A stretch of DNA of 64,000 bases from Chimonanthus salicifolius. Taxonomy: Eukaryota > Streptophyta > Magnoliopsida > Laurales > Calycanthaceae. Position 1 is the stretch's first letter; every line of letters starts with the position of its first letter. Location of the stretch: assembly GCA_013350335.1 (NCBI GenBank), contig CM023540.1, forward strand, positions 21,519,828 to 21,583,827, read 5' to 3'. Position numbers and translations under genes: made by a program. Positions 57,676-64,000 of this stretch are shown here, piece after piece. The notes under the pieces are model-generated. The model was not told where the DNA came from. It was given only the letters and a program-made list of their open reading frames with translations, and ran no database searches.

Positions 57676-58344
57676 ATGACTCTGCATCTCCACCTCCTTC
57701 TGCTCCTCCTCTTCACTCTCATTCCGCCACCTCTCATCCACGCAAGGTTTTCAACCGTCTATTCTACTGACCAGATAAATACCAACACGGCTGCCGTTGA
57801 TTTCATCCGTAGCAGCTGCAGCACCACGCTTTATCCTGACCGTTGCTACTCCAGCCTGGCCCGCTACGCCAGCGCAATCCAGCAGAGCCCAAGCCAGCTT
57901 GCCTACGTGGCTGTCTCGGTCAGCCTCCGCAAGGCCCGCCACGTCTCATCCTACGTGTCCTCCCTCCAACGTGGCTCGATGAGGTCGTCCGTCGACCCTC
58001 GCTCGGTTTCCGCTCTGCGCGACTGTGCGTCCACTTTCGGCGACGCCATCGACCAGATCCGGCAGTCTCTGGCTGAGCTCCGGCAGCTGAAGACGGGGCA
58101 GGCGTTCCAGTGGCAGATGGGCGACGTGCAGACGTGGATGAGCGCCGCGATAACCAACGAGGACACGTGTACGGACGGATTTGAGGACCTTCCGCCGGGG
58201 GCCGTGAAGAATGACGTGGCTGGGCGGGTCGATGGGGCCAAGGAGGTGACGAGCAACGCTCTGGCTCTCGTCAACAGCTTGGCCTCCAAGAGTCGTGGGA
58301 ACGCTCATTCTCAGGCCGTGGATTTCTTTGGCAGGGGATTCTGA
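57676..58344 (+). CDS. Plant invertase / pectin methylesterase inhibitor (PMEI-domain) protein
   Basis: Single exon, 222 aa. Residues 1-23 are a leucine-rich signal peptide (LHLHLLLLLLFTLIPPPLIHA). The mature part is a four-helix PMEI domain with the four conserved cysteines: C48 and C57 (SCSTTLYPDRC, the first disulphide of the alpha-hairpin), C117 (LRDCASTF) and C165 (NEDTCTDGF). Length and layout are usual for secreted PMEI/C-VIF proteins, which inhibit pectin methylesterase or acid invertase in the apoplast; sequence alone does not say which enzyme. The coding region is strikingly GC-rich and rich in G/C third positions against its AT-rich surroundings. The ATG at 57676 is chosen because the frame has no earlier ATG and the signal peptide starts there. 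Confidence 0.93.
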   Translation: MTLHLHLLLLLLFTLIPPPLIHARFSTVYSTDQINTNTAAVDFIRSSCSTTLYPDRCYSSLARYASAIQQSPSQLAYVAVSVSLRKARHVSSYVSSLQRGSMRSSVDPRSVSALRDCASTFGDAIDQIRQSLAELRQLKTGQAFQWQMGDVQTWMSAAITNEDTCTDGFEDLPPGAVKNDVAGRVDGAKEVTSNALALVNSLASKSRGNAHSQAVDFFGRGF

Positions 58345-58424
58345 CGCTCGTTTCTGACCCTTGATTTGATATGACGTAAGCGCTCGGAGTTTGTCTACAA
58401 CTAAATCGAGGAGGGTATTTGTGT

Positions 58425-58625
58425 GAATATCACTATTAGGTGTATTTGTTTGAAGTCTTCTTAGTATTGGAGGTGTTTAGACGTCGCACTCAATTAATTT
58501 TATAGAGTGCCACATCAGATAGGTCTGCAGATAGTGTGCCTTTGTTGAAATCACTAAGGATTGAACTCAATACTTCAATCTTAAAGTATTGTGCCTCAAC
58601 TACTAGATTAATCCTTGACATAACT
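58425..58625 (-). mobile_element. tRNA-derived SINE, family 2, diverged
   Basis: On the minus strand: GGATTAATCTAGTAGTTGAG (A-box-like), GTATTGAGTTCAATCCTTAG (B-box-like), GACCTATCTGATGTGGCACT, CTATAAAATTAATTGAGTGC and ACTAAGAAGACTTC. Order as in 43165-43400. Confidence 0.5.
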
Positions 58626-60344
58626 ATGTAGTAGGAAAGCGTGTGGTATTTCTATTTTCTACCTTTTATTTTTATAAGTAGAAGTGTAGAATAATTTTAG
58701 GAAGGTAAGTTTGTAAGATATTTTTAGGATGATGATTCTTATAGAAAATTAGAGTTGGATTTGAAAGTCACTAAGGATTCAAAGATCAATGGTCAAAATG
58801 GAGTATTTTTTAGATTAATTTTAATTTAACAATAAGATCAATGTAAAATAAGTTTAAATTAGATGAGAATTGTCCATGAGCAACAATTGCACCTAGGCTC
58901 TCTAATCCACAAGGGTGAAATCCAATACATGTGAACGAGTGGATTTGAAAGGTATTCCCACCTTATTTTTATGAAAAAATAAATTTATTAAATTTTAAAA
59001 CTTATTATTTTCAAGACTTCAAAGATCGTTGGTCATACTCGATACGGTTTTGAATAGATTTTGTAGTGTGATGGGAGATTGACTAATTTAAAATGAAATT
59101 GGCAATCACTTGGCCCTAGAAGGTGAATTTACTGTGAGTCGATATTTTTCATAAAAATTAATTAGATTAACGTCTGAATTCTTAATGTAACAATGAGATC
59201 AACTAAATGAAGTTTCATGTATTTGTTAAATTTTCGAAAGTCAGATAGATAAAAGTTAAAATAATCAGACCTAAAGTAAAATTCGGTTAGGATTGAAAAT
59301 GTTTTCCAATTATAGTTAGTATGATCCAAACTTGTCGAGTTTGACCCAAACCGCTCTAACTCTTTTCTCTTAGATTCTCCCTCCAATGTTTACCGAACCA
59401 GTAACGAACACATGCATGTAATCTGGAGCAATCATATTGTGGGCCCCAGTTTGAATCCATCTCATGAAAAAGATAAAGGAATTAGGGTTCCATAATTTGG
59501 CCACGTTAAATGGAGAAATAGTCGGTCGATTTGCTCTTTCGGATTCTCACTCTGGTCTGACTTTTTCACCACATGAACCAAAAGTCTCAGACAGCAAATC
59601 ATTCTCAACAAACTTTATTGTTCTTTTTTACCACCATTTAACTAGTTTTAAAAAGTAGAAATTCGATAATTAAAGCAAATTTAAAATTAATTATACTAAT
59701 TCTACTCATCAGTTTGAATAAAAAAGATAGTTTAAGATTATTTGTCAAATGAGTTTTGGTCATTTGTTCATTGAACGAACAATTATCATTTGTTTTTATG
59801 TTCACAACAAAAGAGAAAAGAGAAAACCCTTAAATAAATTAATTTAAACTCATTTGTAAATAAATAAGTTAATAATTCAAACTTAAATTTAAATTGACCC
59901 AACAATTTTTTAATAACCACATCAATCCAATAGAAAATAATTAAAATTAAATGTTGTTTAATAAATGGCAAAGTGAAGCCTTTACATGTAGTTTTGACGT
60001 TTTAATGCATTAGTCAATGTTGGTTGAAATTAAGTCTATTTAAATTTTCTAACCAAATGAAATGATATCATGAGGTCTTCTATCTTCACTGTTCATTTGA
60101 TGAAATTTAAAATTTTAAAACATATTTTCAATTAAATGCTAGAAGAGATTAAAATAATCAAATTCTATCTCTAATGATTTTTCTTAAAAAATAACCGCCA
60201 TTATTACTTTGTTAGTTTAGATTCCTTAAATAGGAACAATAAATTTTAAATGATAAATTTTATATTTCATTTACCTGAGCATCTTCACTTAATAATGATT
60301 CAAATATAATAGCTCTACTAAAAATCTTTAATTCATATAGTATA

Positions 60345-60492
60345 GTTCAACTGGTTAATCTCTTATTTAAAGAAGTGGGAGGTGTCAAGTTCGAATTCTA
60401 ATGGTCTAAACTAGTGTACCTTAAAGTTAGTGGATATTACTTTTGAAAATTTTACGATAAATTTTTCACACATAAATTAAAAAAAAAATGAA
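60345..60492 (+). mobile_element. tRNA-derived SINE, family 1, inserted in duplication copy B only
   Basis: ATAGTTCAACTGGTTAATCT (A-box), GTGTCAAGTTCGAATTCTAA (B-box), AGTGTACCTTAAAGTTAGTG, TTTTACGATAAATTTTTCAC and CACATAAATT followed by poly-A. Copy A runs straight through at about 55195 without it. Confidence 0.82.
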
Positions 60493-60922
60493 AGTGACAG
60501 GAGTAATATTATTTTTTTAATAAGGGGTGATGATTGTTTTTCTCTATGTCAACGATGTCTCTGGTTAGTAAAAGTACTGACATTTCTGTCACATTTAAAA
60601 AAATTGTTTATTAATCTCTACAACAATTTAGTAAACTCAATTTTTTTGAATTAGAGTAAAAGTCTTGACTTCAATTTCTCAGATTTGACCAAGAGTTTGA
60701 TAAGATAACAAGGAACTAATGTAAAAGTCAAATCTCGGAGAGAAATGATCAAAGGTCGGCCCACCCTATTGTGAGTGAGGTGTCGTTGTCGCACCATTAT
60801 TTGGAGGGAAGATGTGGGGCAACGTTCAAGTCACGCCTAATAAGGCGCAACTTAAGGAGTTACTGTAACTTGTCAAAAATTATGTGACGAGCTTTCAATT
60901 CAATTCGAAGTCTGGTTTTAGT

Positions 60923-61270
60923 CAGGGGTGAAACTCGGAGTCAGGGGTGAAACTTGCGTCGGGTCACGTGAGCTATGTCAGAGGGTCGGATCTAGTTGAG
61001 AAGACATAAATTCATATGGAATTCAGGTCGGGTTGAAGGATTTTCAAATTAATCCGACCCGATCCAATCTAACCCGGCTAAAATTAGGCTAAAATGGTTT
61101 CAAAATGTGGATCAGGTTAGAATTCGAGTTGAATCAAGTTGAAATTCGAGTTGGGTCTTGTTGAGAATTTAGGGTCAGAAGTTCGGGTCAAACCTGATTA
61201 CATATTTTATTGACTCAAGTGGGGTTGGATTTTAAGAAATCCGACCCGACCCAATCCTATTTCGGCCCTA
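60923..61270. mobile_element. hAT-like MITE with GGGTCGGGT-type core (348 bp), copy B only
   Basis: Starts CAGGGGTGAAACTCGGAG and ends CTATTTCGGCCCTA, flanked by the 8-bp duplication gttttagt (60915-60922 and 61271-61278). Copy A has one ATTTTAGT and no insert at about 55738. The interior contains GGTCGGGTTGAAGG and ATCCGACCCGACCCAATCC words, as in 11615-11954. Confidence 0.88.
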
Positions 61271-61722
61271 GTTTTAGTGAGTGTCCAAATTATAATTTAG
61301 TAATTCCACTAAATTAAATAAGTTGTTTTTGATGTACAGATTCTTTACAAATATTTATTAAATGCATGTAATTACAAATTCACGATTTCTACTATTTTAT
61401 AAAACTAATTGACTTAATCTGATGCTATATATTATTAAATTTAAAATTAAATTAGTAAAACTCATAGCTCATTTGCTTCATGTTTTAGACTTTTTTCTTC
61501 CAAACTAGTTGGACTAGTGAAAATGTGTCATATTTGTAAATCACGTGCCAAAGTAAATATGTAAGTATTCAGTGGGATAGTGGTTTATTACATTTTCAAT
61601 ACAAAATTTTATATTAAATTATAAAATAAGAATAAATGTTATAATTAGTCATTTATTTTAAATTCATTGAAATATTAGTAGTTATTTCATATTTTTTGTG
61701 TTATTTTATTTGAATATTTTGA

Positions 61723-62053
61723 AATAATCTTTAACACTAAATTTTGATTCTAGGAAAGTTCAGAATTCTAAATACAAACTTGTTGGTCTTATTATCTTAA
61801 GAGAGGCCATATATTACTAAAAATAGCCCTACTTGGAACTTGCGGGTGAGCTCACGTATCTAAGGGATTAGTCTCACCTCTAATGGGAGAGAGATTAGCA
61901 CAATTTCATGTTTTGTACAAAATGCATATTTTATACAATAATGACAAATATGATGACAATGGTGTATAAATCATCAAGGATAAGGATAAATCAGATAATT
62001 ATATTGACAATAATGACAATAATTATGATTGTGAAAGATCTACAAAATGAACA
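61723..62053. other. Intergenic, AT-rich
   Basis: At 61850-61890, GTGAGCTCACGTATC and GGGATTAGTCTCACCTC resemble part of the tRNA-like repeat at 12885-13045. Nothing else is recognised. Confidence 0.35.
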
Positions 62054-62293
62054 GTATGTCCAGCAATCTTTCCGCAGGAGTTTTGTTTAACTAAACACGA
62101 GTTTTAGTGTATTGTCGATTTTATTCTTCGCCCCTAGTATATCGAAAATTAAAAAAAGGAATGAACAACAAATCGGCTCACTTATTGGATCACTTATTAG
62201 CCATTTGGCGAGCCGATTTATTCTGTTTTAAGTGAGCCAGTAAAGGTAAAATTGACAATACACTAAAACTCATATCTGATTATACATCTACCC
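62054..62293. mobile_element. Small fold-back element (about 240 bp)
   Basis: CGAGTTTTAGTGTATTGTCG at about 62098 is inverted at about 62250 (TTGACAATACACTAAAACTC), and AATCGGCTCAC/GAGCCGATTT gives an inner pair. The right end ATCTACCC matches the GGGTAG terminus of 42452-43128. Left boundary and target duplication are uncertain. Confidence 0.55.
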
Positions 62294-63044
62294 TTATGTT
62301 TTTCATTTGTTTGAAATAAACTCTTTTTATTGGATTGGTGGTTGATAGAGCTTGTAATACAAACACTTTTAACTATTTTCATTTATTTATGATTTTGACA
62401 ATTTATTACTTGTTTTGTAAGCTAGACTTTTTTCATTAACTTCTTTCATTATACAGTTATACTTCTACATTTGATCCATTTTCTATCTACTATATATAGA
62501 AAAGTAATGAACTTTTATTAATATCTTAAAAATACTTGTAAACAATTGTATTATATTTGTATTAATGAAATATATATATATATATAACAAAATAATAAGA
62601 CAAGTTGAGAGGGGGAGAGGATTTTGCTTGGGTAATGAGAAGAATGAGTGGCTTGAGTCTAGTGAAATTTCATTGCAAATGAGAATAGTGTTGGCCTCAA
62701 CAAGTCTTGGGAAGTGGGCCTTAAACCGGGCCATATTGAGTGTCAGGCTATCAGCCATTAAATGCAGTTAGTGTCCTAGCTACCTTTGCAATCCATTTAT
62801 ATTTTCAAGAAGGGTAATTGGAGAGGCACCACCAATCCAGCCATTGACAGCAATCTATATATCATATGGTCGAAATTTTAAATTGTAAACTTTAATTTAA
62901 AAAATTAAAATGAATTATTAATAAATATTTTGACTTGTTATATTAGGATCGAAGATGTTGGTTCCTCTACCTCTAGCCTTTGGTTTCCAAACTTGCTTAA
63001 CGAGATGATAGGATTCAATAATATTCGTTCCTTCCTTTCTCTAA
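62294..63044. other. Intergenic, with (TA)n at 62568-62585
   Basis: AT-rich with a short TA microsatellite. No supported coding region. Confidence 0.4.
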
Positions 63045-63180
63045 GTGTTGGCTTGAGAGGAAACACAGTTGCCTCATGAAACAAAGTCTTGAGTTCAATT
63101 CATGCTAAATTCTTCTAGATCACCTCCCTATGAGATTATTTTCTATCGACTAAACTAGTGTGTATAGATTGAGAAGTTTA
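63045..63180 (+). mobile_element. tRNA-derived SINE, family 2
   Basis: GTTGGCTTGAGAGGAAACAC (A-box-like), TCTTGAGTTCAATTCATGCT (B-box-like), CACCTCCCTATGAGATTATT, CTATCGACTAAACTAGTGTG and TATAGATTGAGAAG. The order parallels 27985-28150. Confidence 0.55.
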
Positions 63181-63754
63181 CAAATGCTCGTGGGATCAGC
63201 ATCAGCTTCACGGTGGGGTGGTGATGCAAACTGGGTAGGATGAGGCACCCTACTCAATCGCTTAAGCGGAAGCACTGATACAACTGGATGCCCAGGTTGT
63301 GTAAATTAATAATCGATGTGGCTTAGTTTTACTCATTGATCTTATCAGTAAATCCAACTCTCTCAAGTGATAGAGTTAATTGAATCAATTAAACGCACAC
63401 ACTCAATTGGGTTTTATCAAAACCTCCCACAACCATAAATCAATTCTGAATTGTTTGAATTTTCAAGAAACTAAACTTGAAGTAGTTGGAAACAGGTTGC
63501 TTTTAATAAACTCTCCAAATACCTCAATCAGACCTAAGTGGATCCAGACCGGGCCTGCAGAATAGTGAAAAATTGCACTACATGTTTCGGGTCTGTTACC
63601 CGCTGACCTGGTATGGATTCAAACTGTACATACGATCTGAACACCAACGCCTTGCAAATCGAATGGCCCGAAACCCCAATCGGGCCTGCAGAACTGCTTG
63701 ATAATCTGCAGACAGGCCTGCAATCAAGTGGCCTGAAAAATGCCCACTATCTCA
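63181..63754. other. Unclassified repeat-like sequence, more GC-balanced
   Basis: Contains TCGCTTAAGCGGAAGC and repeated CGGGCCTGCAGAA and CAGGCCTGCAATC words. It looks like part of a retroelement LTR running off the window, but no termini are visible. Confidence 0.3.
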
Positions 63755-63921
63755 GGACTGGTCTCACAGACAAATTAGGCTCAGCCCTGTTATTGAAGTT
63801 GGGACTGGACTGGTCTCACAGACAAATTAGGCTCAGCCCTGTTATTGAAGTTGGGACTGGACTGGTCTCACAGACAAATTAGGCTCAGCCCTGTTATTGA
63901 AGTTGGGACTGGACTGGTCTC
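63755..63921. repeat. 52-bp minisatellite, three full copies
   Basis: GTCTCACAGACAAATTAGGC then TCAGCCCTGTTATTGAAGTT and GGGACTGGACTG. Copies start at 63761, 63813 and 63865, and a partial fourth starts at 63917. The full copies are essentially identical, so the array is recent or homogenised. Confidence 0.93.
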
Positions 63922-64000
63922 AGCCCGCAGATCAGTCTGTTTGAAACCTGTTTCAATAGCCTACTCCTGGGCTTCAAATAGACTGCACAAGGAGGTCAAA

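Larger units (their letters stand above)
58715..61722. repeat. Segmental duplication copy B (about 3 kb)
   Basis: Partner of 53325-56212 in direct orientation, on the other side of the PMEI gene. It contains a SINE (60345-60492) and a 348-bp hAT-like element (60923-61270) that A lacks, and differs near 58880-58980 by an extra block. Confidence 0.9.

Noticed and set aside
57946..58308. Minus-strand frames of 112-120 aa over the PMEI gene
   Set aside because: They are shadows caused by high GC in the real PMEI coding frame on the plus strand.
63613..63882. An 89-aa protein with repeated QIRLSPV sequence
   Set aside because: The repeat period is 52, not a multiple of three, so the frame changes between units; it is a minisatellite.

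Overview
The window is nuclear DNA of a flowering plant. Genes are few and split by GT-AG introns. The background is AT-rich and crowded with non-autonomous DNA transposons, solo LTRs and tRNA-derived SINEs. I cannot fix the family or genus from the sequence.

Four host protein-coding genes look intact. An R2R3-MYB factor of the MYB20/42/43/85 type is at 14.0-15.5 kb (minus). A GPI-anchored lipid-transfer protein is at 28.6-29.9 kb (plus). A GPI-anchored GH17 beta-1,3-glucanase with an X8/CBM43 domain is at 44.1-52.8 kb (plus, four exons, one only 28 nt). An intronless PMEI-domain protein is at 57.7-58.3 kb (plus). The MYB type is known from secondary-wall regulation, and the other three are apoplastic or cell-surface types. 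They are far apart and show no shared regulation.

The first 7.1 kb is the right-hand part of a hAT transposon with an apparently intact BED-finger transposase (minus). The same element seems to carry captured host exons: three kinesin-14 motor exons, including a U12-type AT-AC intron, and one syntaxin exon lying antisense in the transposase 5'-UTR intron. Its right end, with TIR and subterminal repeats, is visible; its left TIR lies outside the window.

The rest is layered transposon history. (1) A family of short hAT-like elements (CAGGGGT termini, 8-bp target duplications, cores full of ATCGGCCGATAT) has copies at 8.4, 17.1, 25.9, 38.5 and 54.3 kb. The 25.9-kb copy is split by a 1.4-kb solo LTR with its own 5-bp duplication. 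(2) A Mutator-like fold-back element at 32.29-38.21 kb is almost entirely palindromic, carries arrays of an ATTCATTCGAATGAATG palindrome, has a perfect 9-bp target duplication, and is interrupted by a 3.7-kb solo LTR. A relative at 18.9-19.7 kb shares the inner core but carries ATCGAT-type palindromes instead. (3) Smaller fold-backs lie at 42.45-43.13 and 62.05-62.29 kb. (4) Two tRNA-derived SINE families together give well over fifteen copies or fragments. (5) A direct duplication of about 3 kb (53.3-56.2 and 58.7-61.7 kb) flanks the PMEI gene. Insertions present in only one copy give natural empty sites for three different transposon families.
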